From NCBI RefSeq assembly GCF_015910445.1, contig NZ_CP048882.1:3782001-3846000 (forward strand): a stretch of 64,000 bases of DNA, read 5' to 3'. Shown one piece after another: positions 9,769-17,853 of this stretch. The notes under the pieces were generated by a model. It was not told the origin of the DNA and made no database searches. It saw nothing but the letters and a program-made list of their open reading frames with translations. The DNA comes from Streptomyces bathyalis. Its GTDB lineage: Bacteria; Actinomycetota; Actinomycetes; Streptomycetales; Streptomycetaceae. The number at the start of each line of letters is the position of its first letter. The first letter of the stretch is position 1. Position numbers and translations under genes: made by a program.

Positions 9769-10473
9769 ATGGCACACGATGCCGACGTACGCGACCAGGC
9801 CCGGCGGCCCGTCGGCGCTCATGGACAGGACCCGGAGGCAGGAGCATCGCCGCGAACCGTCGGTGACGTCATGACGCATGCCGTCATCGCCGTCGGGCGG
9901 CAGGCCGCGTTCAAGGACGTCACGCGGAACATGCAGGAGTGGCGCGTGAGTGCGGTCCCCGTCCTGGAGGCCGACGGACGCGTCATCGGCGTGGTCTCCG
10001 AGGCCGATCTGCTGGCCATGGAGGAGTACCGCGACGGGGCCCCGGGCCTGAACGAGCCCCGCGAGCGCAGGGAGCGGCTGCTGAAGTCGGGTGCGCGGAC
10101 GGCCGGCGACCTCATGAGCAGCCCCGCCGTCTCCGTCCGTGAGGACGCTCGGCTGACCGAGGCCGCCCGCATCATGGCGCGGAAGCAGGTCAAGCGCCTG
10201 CCGGTCGTGGACGGCGAGGGCAGGCTGACCGGCATCGTCAGCCGCGGTGATCTTCTGAAGGTGTTCCTGCGGGAGGACGAGGAGATCGCCGAGGAGATCC
10301 GGCGGGACGCGCTCGCTCTGCTGCCGGGAGCGGGGGCGGAGATACGGGTCGAGGTCGAGAAGGGAGTGGCCACCGTGCGCGGGCGGCTGCCCGATCCCTC
10401 GTTGGCGCCGGTCGCCGCGCGGCTCATCCACTCGGTCGCGGGCGTCGTGGACGTGCGGTTCGACCTGGGGTGA
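9769..10473 (+). CDS. CBS-pair and BON domain protein
   Basis: A 234-residue protein with two CBS motifs: TVGDVMTHAVIAVG to about residue 85, and TAGDLMSSPAVSVRED to about residue 165. These are followed by a BON domain at about 170-232 (EIRVEVEKGVATVRGRLPDP). CBS pairs bind adenosyl nucleotides; BON domains are associated with membranes or phospholipids. No signal peptide is present. The start has GGGGAG upstream. It lies 187 nt after the hydantoinase gene and is followed by a strong hairpin terminator. Confidence 0.87.
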   Translation: MAHDADVRDQARRPVGAHGQDPEAGASPRTVGDVMTHAVIAVGRQAAFKDVTRNMQEWRVSAVPVLEADGRVIGVVSEADLLAMEEYRDGAPGLNEPRERRERLLKSGARTAGDLMSSPAVSVREDARLTEAARIMARKQVKRLPVVDGEGRLTGIVSRGDLLKVFLREDEEIAEEIRRDALALLPGAGAEIRVEVEKGVATVRGRLPDPSLAPVAARLIHSVAGVVDVRFDLG

Positions 10474-10522
10474 GCGGACGCGGCCCCGACGGCCGTGGCT
10501 GATGCGCCGGCCCCGCCCGTCG

Positions 10523-10552
10523 GGCCCACGGTCCTGCGGCGGACCGTGGGCC
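10523..10552. terminator. hairpin between convergent genes
   Basis: A perfect 12-bp stem (GGCCCACGGTCC / GGACCGTGGGCC) with a 6-nt loop lies between the convergent CBS-BON and azoreductase genes. There is no U-run, as is usual in high-GC actinomycetes. It can serve both directions. Confidence 0.7.
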
Positions 10553-10603
10553 GGACCGTTCCGGGACGGGCGGGGTGGGACGACACGGCGCACCGCGCCG
10601 GCG

Positions 10604-11263
10604 TCAGGCTGCCGCAGCCAGACGGGCCGCGAGGGACTTGCCGTGGGTGCCGGCCTCCTCGTGGGCCTTGGTCCGTGAGGCCTCGGCGACGTCGACCAGG
10701 GACTCCATGCCGGGGGTGCGGCCGGCCAGTGTGAGCTCCGGCACGATGAACTCCAGCTCCAGGCCCATGCCCTCGCCGAGGACCTTGCCCAGGTAGTTCT
10801 GCACGAACTCCCAGCTCTCACGGGGCGTTCCGGGCCCGTAGCCGCCGCCGCGGCTGGCCACGACGACGGTGGGGGTGCCCGCCGCCGACGGTGAGTCGGT
10901 CCCGAAGGTGCGCCCGTTGAGGATCACCTGGTCCATCCACGCCTTGAGGGTCGAGGGGATCGTGAAGTTGTACATGGGTGCGCCGATCAGCACGGCGTCC
11001 GCCTGTTCCAGCTCGCGGGCCAGCTCGTCACGCAGCGCGTAGGCCGTGGCCTGCTCGGGAGTGCGGGCCTCGGGGGACACGAAGGCCGAGGAGGCGGCCA
11101 CGCCGTCGAGGTGCGGCAGCGGGTCGGCGGCCAGATCGCGGTGGACGACCCTCCCGTCCGGGTGCTCCGCCTCCCATGCCTTGCGGAAGGACGCGGCGAC
11201 GTCGCGGGAGACGGACGCGTCCTGCGGGAAGACGGAGGAGTCGAGGTGAAGCAGTGTGGCCAT
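10604..11263 (-). CDS. FMN-dependent NADH azoreductase (AzoR-like)
   Basis: A 219-residue flavodoxin-like fold protein of the AzoR/NQO2 family, which reduces azo dyes and quinones with NAD(P)H. The start LLHLDSSVFPQDASVSR is the FMN phosphate-binding region. GAPMYNFTIPSTLKAWMDQV is the second FMN-contact motif, followed by SRGGGYGPGTPRE. The start was set at the methionine of MATLLHLDSS because it matches the family and has GGAGC upstream. It is divergent from an HxlR regulator across about 110 nt, the usual arrangement for a regulator controlling an electrophile-responsive reductase. Confidence 0.88.
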   Translation of the reverse strand: MATLLHLDSSVFPQDASVSRDVAASFRKAWEAEHPDGRVVHRDLAADPLPHLDGVAASSAFVSPEARTPEQATAYALRDELARELEQADAVLIGAPMYNFTIPSTLKAWMDQVILNGRTFGTDSPSAAGTPTVVVASRGGGYGPGTPRESWEFVQNYLGKVLGEGMGLELEFIVPELTLAGRTPGMESLVDVAEASRTKAHEEAGTHGKSLAARLAAAA

Positions 11264-11284
11264 GAGGGAAGCTCCTTGGGGTAC

Positions 11285-11340
11285 GTAAGGAGGTGGCATT
11301 GCGTACGTAGCTATTGATAACACAGGTACTTACTTTTCTG
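11285..11340. promoter_or_regulatory. AT-rich divergent promoter/operator region
   Basis: Between the azoreductase and HxlR genes the sequence is unusually AT-rich for this genome and contains repeated TACGTA/GTACTTAC elements (GTACGTAAGG, GCGTACGTAG, GGTACTTACTT). HxlR family proteins bind short inverted repeats of this kind in divergent promoters. Exact promoter elements are not resolved. Confidence 0.45.
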
Positions 11341-11373
11341 CACCCCCTTGTGTGGGCGCAGTACTCTTGAGGC

Positions 11374-11772
11374 ATGGCAGAGCCCCGGGAACAGACGCAG
11401 CAGGAGGGGACGCTCGGCGCCGCCGGCGGGTGCAGCGAGCCCGAGAGCAGCATCACGCGCGTCTTCCAGGTGCTGGGCAAGCGCTGGACGGGGCTCGTTC
11501 TCGCGGCGCTGATGAACGGGCCGGGCCATTTCGCGCAGCTGCGCCGTGCGGTGCCCGGCATCAGCGAGCGGATGCTCTCCGACAGGCTGACCGAGCTGGC
11601 GTCGCTGGGCCTCGTCGTACGCACCGTGGAGGAGGGCCCGCCGCTGCGGGTCAGCTACAAGCTCACGGGGGCCGGGCTGGCGCTGCGCCCGGCGATGACG
11701 GAGCTGACGCGGTGGGCCGACACCCACCTTCCGGACGAAGCGGTGGGCTGCCCCACGGAGTTCAGGGCCTGA
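11374..11772 (+). CDS. HxlR family transcriptional regulator
   Basis: A 132-residue winged helix-turn-helix protein. The HxlR pattern is clear: ITRVFQVLGKRWTGLVLAAL, then HFAQLRRAVPGISERMLSDRL and LVVRTVEEGPPLRVSYKLTGAG. A cysteine at position 20, just before the DNA-binding domain, is where redox- or electrophile-sensing members carry their reactive Cys. It is divergent from the azoreductase, so it probably represses that gene and itself. Confidence 0.88.
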   Translation: MAEPREQTQQEGTLGAAGGCSEPESSITRVFQVLGKRWTGLVLAALMNGPGHFAQLRRAVPGISERMLSDRLTELASLGLVVRTVEEGPPLRVSYKLTGAGLALRPAMTELTRWADTHLPDEAVGCPTEFRA

Positions 11773-11822
11773 TCCACGGGCGAGCTGGGAAAGGCCGGCA
11801 GTGCTTCCGTAGGGTGGGCCCG

Positions 11823-12803
11823 ATGACAGCGAACCCGGAAGCGGAAGCCGAAGAGCCGGAGCAGCGGCCGGAACAGCCCGAGAAGCCCGAGCCGTCCGGC
11901 GAAGCCGCGGCGCCGCAGGAGGCCGGTGGCTCCGCGGAACCCGGTACCGAGCGTCTGGAAAAGGCGGTGCGGGCGGCCGAGACCGCGCTGATCGAGTTCG
12001 AGATCGCCGTGGAGACCTTCCGGGTCGAGGTGGAGAACTTCTCGCGGCTGCACCACCAGCGCCTCGGGCCGATGTACGCGCGTCTCGACGAGCTGGACGC
12101 CGCGATACTCGAGGTCACCGCCGAGATCAGCGGAGACCCCGAGGATCTGCGCAAGGCGCAGGAGGCGCGGGCCGCCGTGCTGCCGATGCCGCGGGTGGAG
12201 GAGCTCTTCCACGGGTGGATCGACTCCGACGGCATGCCGCCCGAGGCCACCGCCATGCTCACCGGGCAGAACGTGCAGCCGCCCGCACGTGTGCGTCCAA
12301 GCGAGGAGGCACGCAAGGCGTACCGGGAGCTGGTGCGCAAGGCGCACCCCGACCTGGCGCAGGAGGACGGGGAGCGGCAGCGCCGCGAGGACTTCCTCGT
12401 ACGCGTCAACAAGGCTTACGCGGACGGTGATGCGGAGGCCCTGCGGAACCTGCTGGAGGAGTGGGAGAACGGTCCGCGCGAAGAGGAACCGGAACCGCGG
12501 GTGCCGCAGAGCGAACTCCTCTACGCACGACTGGAGTGGCTGGCGGAGCGCAAGGAAGTGCTCACGGCGATGGTCGCCGAGATGGAAGCGAGCGCGATCG
12601 GCGCCATGCTGAAGATGGCGCCCGACGATCCCGACGCGCTGCTCGACGAGATCGCAGAGCAGCTGCTTGAACAGGTGGCCGATCGCGAGCGCGAACTGGC
12701 GCGGCTCGTGGAGCAGCGCGACGCCGCAGCGGCAGGCAATGCCGCAGCGGCCGGGAACGCCGGAGCGGCCGGGAACGCCGGCGCCGGTGAGCAAGAGAGC
12801 TGA
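11823..12803 (+). CDS. J-domain protein with coiled-coil flanks
   Basis: A 326-residue protein with an acidic, Pro-rich N-terminus (residues 1-45), a helical region (about 46-120) and a J-domain-like segment near 160-200 carrying HPD at 175-177. The HPD motif is what DnaJ proteins use to stimulate DnaK. The C-terminal part is charged and helical and ends in a small Ala/Gly/Asn repeat. It lacks the Gly/Phe and zinc regions of full DnaJ. It is followed by a rhodanese gene 16 nt away. Its client or partner is unknown. Confidence 0.78.
   Translation: MTANPEAEAEEPEQRPEQPEKPEPSGEAAAPQEAGGSAEPGTERLEKAVRAAETALIEFEIAVETFRVEVENFSRLHHQRLGPMYARLDELDAAILEVTAEISGDPEDLRKAQEARAAVLPMPRVEELFHGWIDSDGMPPEATAMLTGQNVQPPARVRPSEEARKAYRELVRKAHPDLAQEDGERQRREDFLVRVNKAYADGDAEALRNLLEEWENGPREEEPEPRVPQSELLYARLEWLAERKEVLTAMVAEMEASAIGAMLKMAPDDPDALLDEIAEQLLEQVADRERELARLVEQRDAAAAGNAAAAGNAGAAGNAGAGEQES
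12724..12786 (+). repeat. short tandem repeat coding for Ala-Gly-Asn units
   Basis: The end of the J-domain gene contains about three near-identical 18-nt units, each GCCG-AGCGGCCGGGAAC-like, giving AAGNAAAAGNAGAAGNAG in the protein. Such units can vary in number by slippage. Confidence 0.6.
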
Positions 12804-12819
12804 GAGAGAGCTTTTCGTC

Positions 12820-13161
12820 ATGGAATTCGGTCAGTTGCCGCAGGTCGATGTCGCATCGGTGCCGGCGGACGCGCTGTTGCTGGACGTCCGGGAGAACGAC
12901 GAGTGGGCAGCCGGGCGCGCCGAGGGCGCACTGCACATTCCGATGAGTGAATTCGTCGGCAGGCTGGGCGAGTTGACCGAGCGCGCCGGTGAGGACGAGC
13001 GGGTCTACGTGGTCTGCCGGGTCGGCGGGCGCTCCGCTCAGGTGACGCAGTATCTGCGGCAGCAGGGCGTGGACGCGGTCAACGTCGACGGCGGCATGCT
13101 CGCGTGGGAGGCGGCCGGACGGCCGCTGACTGCCGACGCCGAGAGCGCGTACGTGCTCTGA
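12820..13161 (+). CDS. single-domain rhodanese-like protein
   Basis: A 113-residue rhodanese domain: LLLDVRENDEWAAGRAEGALHIPMSEF is the family start, and the active-site loop VVCRVGGRSAQ carries the catalytic Cys66. Single-domain rhodaneses transfer sulfane sulfur. The protein is cytoplasmic. It follows the J-domain gene closely and probably shares its transcript. A hairpin terminator follows the stop. Confidence 0.87.
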   Translation: MEFGQLPQVDVASVPADALLLDVRENDEWAAGRAEGALHIPMSEFVGRLGELTERAGEDERVYVVCRVGGRSAQVTQYLRQQGVDAVNVDGGMLAWEAAGRPLTADAESAYVL

Positions 13162-13194
13162 GCCCGTCCTGAATCCGTACTCCGAGCCCGCACC

Positions 13195-13222
13195 GGCGCT
13201 CCGGCTGCACCGCCGGAGCGCC
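13195..13222. terminator. hairpin between rhodanese and paaE
   Basis: A perfect 11-bp stem (GGCGCTCCGGC / GCCGGAGCGCC) with a 6-nt loop sits between convergent genes. It may end transcription of both the J-domain/rhodanese unit and the paa operon. Confidence 0.65.
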
Positions 13223-13251
13223 CGGATCGGTCCCGGCGGCGCGGCGGCGCC

Positions 13252-14337
13252 TCAGCCGTCGAAGTCGACCTCCACGGCCTCGGTCACCGGGTGGGACTGG
13301 CAGGCCAGCACATAGCCGGCCTCCAACTCGTCCGGTTCCAGCGCGTAGTTGCGCTCCATGCGCACCTCACCGGAGACAAGGCGCACCCGGCAGGTGCCGC
13401 AGACCCCGCCCTTGCACGCGAACGGCGCGTCCGCGCGGTGGCGCAGCACCGTCTCCAGCACGGATTCCCCGTCGGCCATGGGCCAGCAGCCCGAGCGGCC
13501 GTCGAGGTTGGCCGTCACGGACGCCGAGCGGGAACCGCCAACGTCCGGCCTGGACGCGGCGGGTGCCGAAGGCGCCTCCGTGACATGGAAGATCTCCTGG
13601 TGGATGCGGGCACGCGGCACTCCGAGGCCGCGCAGCGCCCGTGAGGCCTCCTCGACAAGGCCCAGAGGCCCGCACAGATACCAGCCGTCCACGTCCTGCA
13701 CGGACAGCAGCGACGGCAGCAGCCCGCTCAGCCGTGCCTCGTCCAGACGGCCGCTCGGCAGCCCGCTCTGCTGCTCCTCGCGGGAGAGGGCCGTGACCAG
13801 CTGGAAGCGGTCGGGGAAGCGGTCCTTGAGGTCGGCGACCTCCTCCAGGAACATCGTCGACGCCGCGGACCTGTCGCTCCGTACGAGGCAGAAGCGCGCC
13901 TCCGGTTCACGCGCGAGCAGCGTGGACGCGATGGACAGCACCGGGGTGATCCCGCTGCCTCCCACGACGGCCGCGAAGCGGCCGGGGCGCGGCTCCAGAA
14001 CGAAGCGGCCCGTGGGCGGCAGGACGTCCACGGTGTCGCCGGGCCTCAGCTCCTTCACCGCGTAGCTGGAGAAGTCGCCGCCCTCGACGCCCCGTATTCC
14101 GATGCGCAGCTCCGGCGGCTCGTCGTGGGCGGGCGCGCAGAGCGAGTACGTGCGCCGGACCTCGGCGCTCGCCACCACGGTGTCCGCCCCGGCACGGTGC
14201 CGGCGCAGCGCGATGTGCTGACCCGGCGAGTAGCCGTAGAGGGGGCGAAGCTCGGGCGGCACGGCGAAGGTGAGGGCGACGGAGTCGTCGGTGAGCCGGT
14301 CGACGGCCGTGACGCGCAGCGGATGGAAGGTGCTCAC
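13252..14337 (-). CDS. paaE: phenylacetyl-CoA epoxidase reductase subunit PaaE
   Basis: A 361-residue ferredoxin-NADP reductase fused to a 2Fe-2S ferredoxin. The flavin-binding RRTYSLCAP motif, the nicotinamide region VVGGSGITPVLSIA and a plant-type cluster with C308, C313, C316 and C346 are visible. It passes electrons from NAD(P)H to the di-iron PaaA subunit, which epoxidises phenylacetyl-CoA. It is the last gene of paaABCDE, 7 nt after paaD. Confidence 0.93.
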   Translation of the reverse strand: MSTFHPLRVTAVDRLTDDSVALTFAVPPELRPLYGYSPGQHIALRRHRAGADTVVASAEVRRTYSLCAPAHDEPPELRIGIRGVEGGDFSSYAVKELRPGDTVDVLPPTGRFVLEPRPGRFAAVVGGSGITPVLSIASTLLAREPEARFCLVRSDRSAASTMFLEEVADLKDRFPDRFQLVTALSREEQQSGLPSGRLDEARLSGLLPSLLSVQDVDGWYLCGPLGLVEEASRALRGLGVPRARIHQEIFHVTEAPSAPAASRPDVGGSRSASVTANLDGRSGCWPMADGESVLETVLRHRADAPFACKGGVCGTCRVRLVSGEVRMERNYALEPDELEAGYVLACQSHPVTEAVEVDFDG

Positions 14338-14344
14338 GGCGCCC

Positions 14345-14914
14345 TCACACCTCCTTGAAGTGGTCGAACGGCTCCCGGCAGGACTCGCAGCGGCGCAGCG
14401 CCTTGCATGCGGTGGACGAGAAACGGCTGATCAGCGTCGTCTCCGTTGAGCCGCAGTTGGGGCAGCGGATGGCGAGCGTCAGCGGGATCGGCCCCCGCGA
14501 GGCGCTGCCGCCCGCGACGCCGGCGCGTGGCGGCGCGATGCCGTGTGCGGCGAGCTTGCGTCGCCCCTCGTCGGATATGTCGTCGGTGCTCCACGGAGGC
14601 GCGAGTACGACGCGCACGGTGACCTCGGGGACGCCGTGCTCACGCAGGACCTGCTCGATGTCGGTGGTCATGGCCTCCACCGCCGGGCAGCCCGTGTAGG
14701 TCGGGGTCAGCTCGACCTCGACGGGGCCGTGCGGTGCCGTCTCATGGACGCCGCGCAGCACTCCCAGCTCGGCGAGGGTGATGACGGGAAGCTCCGGGTC
14801 GGGAACGGAACCGGCCCACGCCTCCAGGTCTCGCTGCCGCTTCGCGGCCGGCTCCGCGCCGGCCCCGGTGGGGGTTCCCCCAGGTCCTCCGGGGCCGAGG
14901 GGGACGGTCACCAC
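14345..14914 (-). CDS. paaD: phenylacetate pathway protein PaaD
   Basis: A 189-residue protein with a DUF59/MIP18-like domain (SVPDPELPVITLAELGVLRGV, YTGCPAVEAM) and a C-terminal zinc-ribbon-like segment (CPNCGST, then CKALRRCESC). PaaD is needed for the epoxidase complex, probably in Fe-S or metal-centre maturation. GTG 14914 overlaps the end of paaC. The N-terminal 25 residues are Gly/Pro-rich and not conserved, so the true start could be later. Confidence 0.9.
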   Translation of the reverse strand: MVTVPLGPGGPGGTPTGAGAEPAAKRQRDLEAWAGSVPDPELPVITLAELGVLRGVHETAPHGPVEVELTPTYTGCPAVEAMTTDIEQVLREHGVPEVTVRVVLAPPWSTDDISDEGRRKLAAHGIAPPRAGVAGGSASRGPIPLTLAIRCPNCGSTETTLISRFSSTACKALRRCESCREPFDHFKEV

Positions 14915-15657
14915 GACGCTCCGGGATGGCTGCGGTGCAGATGCTGCATCTCGGCGAGCATCCGGCCGAAGGGCTCGGTGTGCAGGCCCTGACGGCCCGC
15001 TCCGGCCTTCCAGGCCCCGAGCTGAGGGGACGCGGGCACCGTGAGGGTGGCCTTCTCGAACGTCCCGGTGATGCGCTCCGTCCAGCCCGTGCGCAGAGCA
15101 TCCCAGTCGACCTCGCCGACCGGCCCGGGCCCCTCCACGGGTTCGAAGAGCTCACCGGTGAAACCCCAGAGGGAGTCCGCTGCGCGCTGGGCGCGCTCGT
15201 GGCTCTCCTCCGTGCCGTCGCCGAGCCGCAGCGTCCAGTGCTCGGCGTGGTCGCGGTGGTACTCCGACTCCTTGACCGCCTTGGCGGCGAGCGGCTGACC
15301 GAGTTCGGCGAGCTGGCCGTAGAGCAGCTCCTGCCAGGCGGAGAAGTACAGCTGGCGGATCATCGTGTGGGCGAAGTCGCCGTTGGGCTGCTCGGCCAAC
15401 TGGCAGTTGCGGAAGGCGCGTTCCTCACGGAGGAAGGCCAGCTCGTCCTCGTCGCCGAGCTCGGCGTAGAGGGCGCGCGCCTGGCCGAGCAGGTCGAGGG
15501 CGATGTTGGCAAGCGCCAGCTCCTCCTCCAGCACGGGGGCGTGCCCGGCCCACTCCCCCAGGCGGTGGGAGAGGACGAGCGCGTCGTCCGCCAGCGGCAG
15601 CAGCGGGTTGTCGAGCGCGGCGGCGCTGCGCGAGGAGAGCCCCTCCGTGCCCGTCAC
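14908..15657 (-). CDS. paaC: phenylacetyl-CoA epoxidase structural subunit PaaC
   Basis: A 249-residue ferritin-like helical protein: LADDALVLSHRLGEWAGHAP, then EEELALANIALDLLGQAR. PaaC pairs with PaaA in the catalytic core but is itself inactive. The start GTG 15657 overlaps the paaB stop by 4 nt (GTGA), which implies translational coupling. Confidence 0.92.
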   Translation of the reverse strand: MTGTEGLSSRSAAALDNPLLPLADDALVLSHRLGEWAGHAPVLEEELALANIALDLLGQARALYAELGDEDELAFLREERAFRNCQLAEQPNGDFAHTMIRQLYFSAWQELLYGQLAELGQPLAAKAVKESEYHRDHAEHWTLRLGDGTEESHERAQRAADSLWGFTGELFEPVEGPGPVGEVDWDALRTGWTERITGTFEKATLTVPASPQLGAWKAGAGRQGLHTEPFGRMLAEMQHLHRSHPGASW

Positions 15658-15944
15658 AGGTTCCGCACCCCTTCCGGCACCTCGTAGAACGTCGGGTGGC
15701 GGTAGGGCTTGTCGGCGGCGGGCCCGAAGAACGGGTCCTTCTCGTCCGGCGAGGACGCTGTGATCTCGTGGGACGGCACCACCCACACCGAGACGCCCTC
15801 GGAGCGCCGTGTGTAGAGATCCCGCGCGTTGCGCAGGGCCATCTCGGCGTCGGGGGCGTGCAGACTCCCGGCGTGCGTGTGCGACAGGCCGCGCCTGCTG
15901 CGTACGAACACCTCCCAGAGGGGCCAGTCCGTACCGCTCATCAC
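15654..15944 (-). CDS. paaB: phenylacetyl-CoA epoxidase subunit PaaB
   Basis: A 96-residue protein beginning [20 protein letters not shown] and containing [24 protein letters not shown], the PaaB signature. PaaB bridges subunits and helps PaaE dock. The start overlaps the paaA stop and the end overlaps paaC, so the genes are coupled. Length is normal for the family. Confidence 0.93.
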   Translation of the reverse strand: MMSGTDWPLWEVFVRSRRGLSHTHAGSLHAPDAEMALRNARDLYTRRSEGVSVWVVPSHEITASSPDEKDPFFGPAADKPYRHPTFYEVPEGVRNL

Positions 15945-16960
15945 GCGCTCACCGCCGTCTCCGTCAGATCCTGCTCACGCACCCTGCCACGGCCCGGGGC
16001 CGCGTTCTTCGCCGCGTACGCCGCCGCGGCGTCACGCACCCAGGCGCCGTTCTCATGGGCCTCCCGGCGGCGCCTCAGCCGCTCCTCGTTGCACGGCCCG
16101 TTGCCCTTCAGCACCTGGCGGAACTCCTCCCAGTCGATCGGGCCGAAGTCCCAGTGCCCGCGCGACTCGTTCCAGCTCAGCTCGGGGTCGGGGAGGGTGA
16201 GGCCGAGCGCCTCGGCCTGCGGCACGCAGATGTCGACGAAGCGCTGGCGCAGCTCGTCGTTGGAGTGCCGCTTGATCTTCCACTCCATGGACCGGGCGCT
16301 GTGCGCGGACTCGTCGTCCGGCGGGCCGAACATCATCAGCGAGGGCCACCACCAGCGGTCCACCGCGTCCTGTGCCATGGCGTGCTGGGCCTCGGTGCCG
16401 CGACTCAGCGCGAGCAGCAGCTCGAAGCCCTGCCGCTGGTGGAAGGACTCCTCCTTGCAGATGCGGATCATCGCCCGCGCGTACGGACCGTAGGAGCAGC
16501 GGCACAGCGGCACCTGGTTGGTGATCGCGGCGCCGTCGACGAGCCAGCCGATCGCGCCGACGTCGGCCCAGGTCAGCGTCGGGTAGTTGAAGATCGAGGA
16601 GTACTTCTGGCGGCCGGAGTGCAGCTTGTCGAGCAGCTCGTCGCGGCTCGTGCCGAGCGTCTCCGCGGCGCTGTAGAGATACAGTCCGTGCCCCGCCTCG
16701 TCCTGCACCTTGGCCATGAGGATGGCCTTGCGGCGCAGGGACGGCGCCCGCGTGATCCAGTTCGCCTCGGGCTGCATGCCGATGATCTCGGAGTGCGCGT
16801 GCTGGGCCATCTGACGTACGAGCGTGCTCCGGTAGTCGTCCGGCATCCAGTCGCGCGGCTCGATCCGCTCGTCCGCGGCGATGGCGCGGTCGAAGGCCGC
16901 GAGCGGCTCCGCCGGCTCTCCGGCGGCCTGTGCGCCCTCGCCGAGCAGCACCGATGTCAT
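15941..16960 (-). CDS. paaA: phenylacetyl-CoA epoxidase catalytic subunit PaaA
   Basis: A 339-residue di-iron monooxygenase subunit. Core features are the region around [40 protein letters not shown] with metal-ligand Glu and His, and [14 protein letters not shown]. It epoxidises the ring of phenylacetyl-CoA. ATG 16960 was chosen because it has AAGGGGGT upstream; the longer open frame would run through the operator. It is the first gene of paaABCDE, and a TetR-type operator lies 37 nt upstream. Confidence 0.93.
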   Translation of the reverse strand: MTSVLLGEGAQAAGEPAEPLAAFDRAIAADERIEPRDWMPDDYRSTLVRQMAQHAHSEIIGMQPEANWITRAPSLRRKAILMAKVQDEAGHGLYLYSAAETLGTSRDELLDKLHSGRQKYSSIFNYPTLTWADVGAIGWLVDGAAITNQVPLCRCSYGPYARAMIRICKEESFHQRQGFELLLALSRGTEAQHAMAQDAVDRWWWPSLMMFGPPDDESAHSARSMEWKIKRHSNDELRQRFVDICVPQAEALGLTLPDPELSWNESRGHWDFGPIDWEEFRQVLKGNGPCNEERLRRRREAHENGAWVRDAAAAYAAKNAAPGRGRVREQDLTETAVSA

Positions 16961-16996
16961 CCCGACCCCCTTGCCGGCGGCCGAAGCCGCTATCCC

Positions 16997-17016
16997 AACC
17001 GACCGATCGTTCGGTT
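16997..17016. promoter_or_regulatory. PaaR-type operator in front of paaA
   Basis: AACCGACCGATCGTTCGGTT is a 20-nt palindrome with one mismatched pair. The same 19-nt core (ACCGACCGATCGTTCGGTT) occurs between paaR and paaN at 41473-41491. Its position just before the paaA start suits repression by a TetR family protein released by phenylacetyl-CoA. Confidence 0.8.
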
Positions 17017-17112
17017 CAATGGTGAGCCGAGGGCCCACAGGGTGTCAAGGCTCGATAATGTCTGAGGTCGTATCGGCCGATCGACGCATGAACGCGGGGA
17101 GCAGGGGAGGGC

Positions 17113-17853
17113 ATGGAGCAAGAAGAGCAGCAGGCGCCGCAGGCGGAGGCGCGGCGCGGGCCACCGCAGGAGGGCGGGGGTCCCCCCGGGCCGGCCACGG
17201 CCGAGGCCGGGGTTCCGGGGCCGGCAGGGCTGTCCCGCCTCGGCCGCACGATCGTGGCGGTGGCCGCCGCGGCCGCGGTCCTCGCCGTCGCCGTGCACCT
17301 GTCCATGGTCTTCCTGCACGTAGCTCCCTCGAACACGCTCAGCAAGAAGCACGGTCAGGGCATCGACGACTACGTCTATCCCGAGTTCGAGCAGAACTGG
17401 AAGCTCTTCGCGCCCAACCCCCTCCAGCAGAACATCCACGTGCACGCGCGCGCCCGCGTCGCCAAGGACGACGGCAGCACAGAGACGACGGGCTGGGTCA
17501 ACCTCTCGAAGATGGACGGCGAGGCCATCGACCACAGCCTCGCGCCCAGCCACACGGAGCAGAACGAACTCCGCAGGGGCTGGGAGTTCTACCGCGGCTC
17601 GCACGACGACAAGGGCAAGCCCCTCGGCCTGCGCGGCGAGCTGTCCGAGAGCTACATCAAGCGAATAGTGATGCTGCGCTTCGGCCCCGAGCTCAACGGC
17701 GGAACGGTCGAGCGAATACAGGTCCGTTCCGCGACGACGCCCGTCGCTCCCCCCTCCTGGAGTGACGAGAAGACGGACTCGAAGACCGACTACCGGGTGC
17801 AGCCCTGGTGGCAGATCGCCAGCGCCGACCTTCCGGGGGGCTGGGACAAGTGA
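17113..17853 (+). CDS. DUF5819 family protein
   Basis: A 246-residue protein with a Gln/Gly/Pro-rich cytoplasmic start (1-40), one membrane helix (about 45-68, TIVAVAAAAAVLAVAVHLSMVFL) and an extracytoplasmic domain. The segment YPEFEQNWKLFAPNPLQQN is the DUF5819 hallmark. The stop overlaps the next gene by 4 nt, so it is made together with the HTTM protein. Function is unknown; the pairing with HTTM suggests they work as a membrane pair. Confidence 0.82.
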   Translation: MEQEEQQAPQAEARRGPPQEGGGPPGPATAEAGVPGPAGLSRLGRTIVAVAAAAAVLAVAVHLSMVFLHVAPSNTLSKKHGQGIDDYVYPEFEQNWKLFAPNPLQQNIHVHARARVAKDDGSTETTGWVNLSKMDGEAIDHSLAPSHTEQNELRRGWEFYRGSHDDKGKPLGLRGELSESYIKRIVMLRFGPELNGGTVERIQVRSATTPVAPPSWSDEKTDSKTDYRVQPWWQIASADLPGGWDK

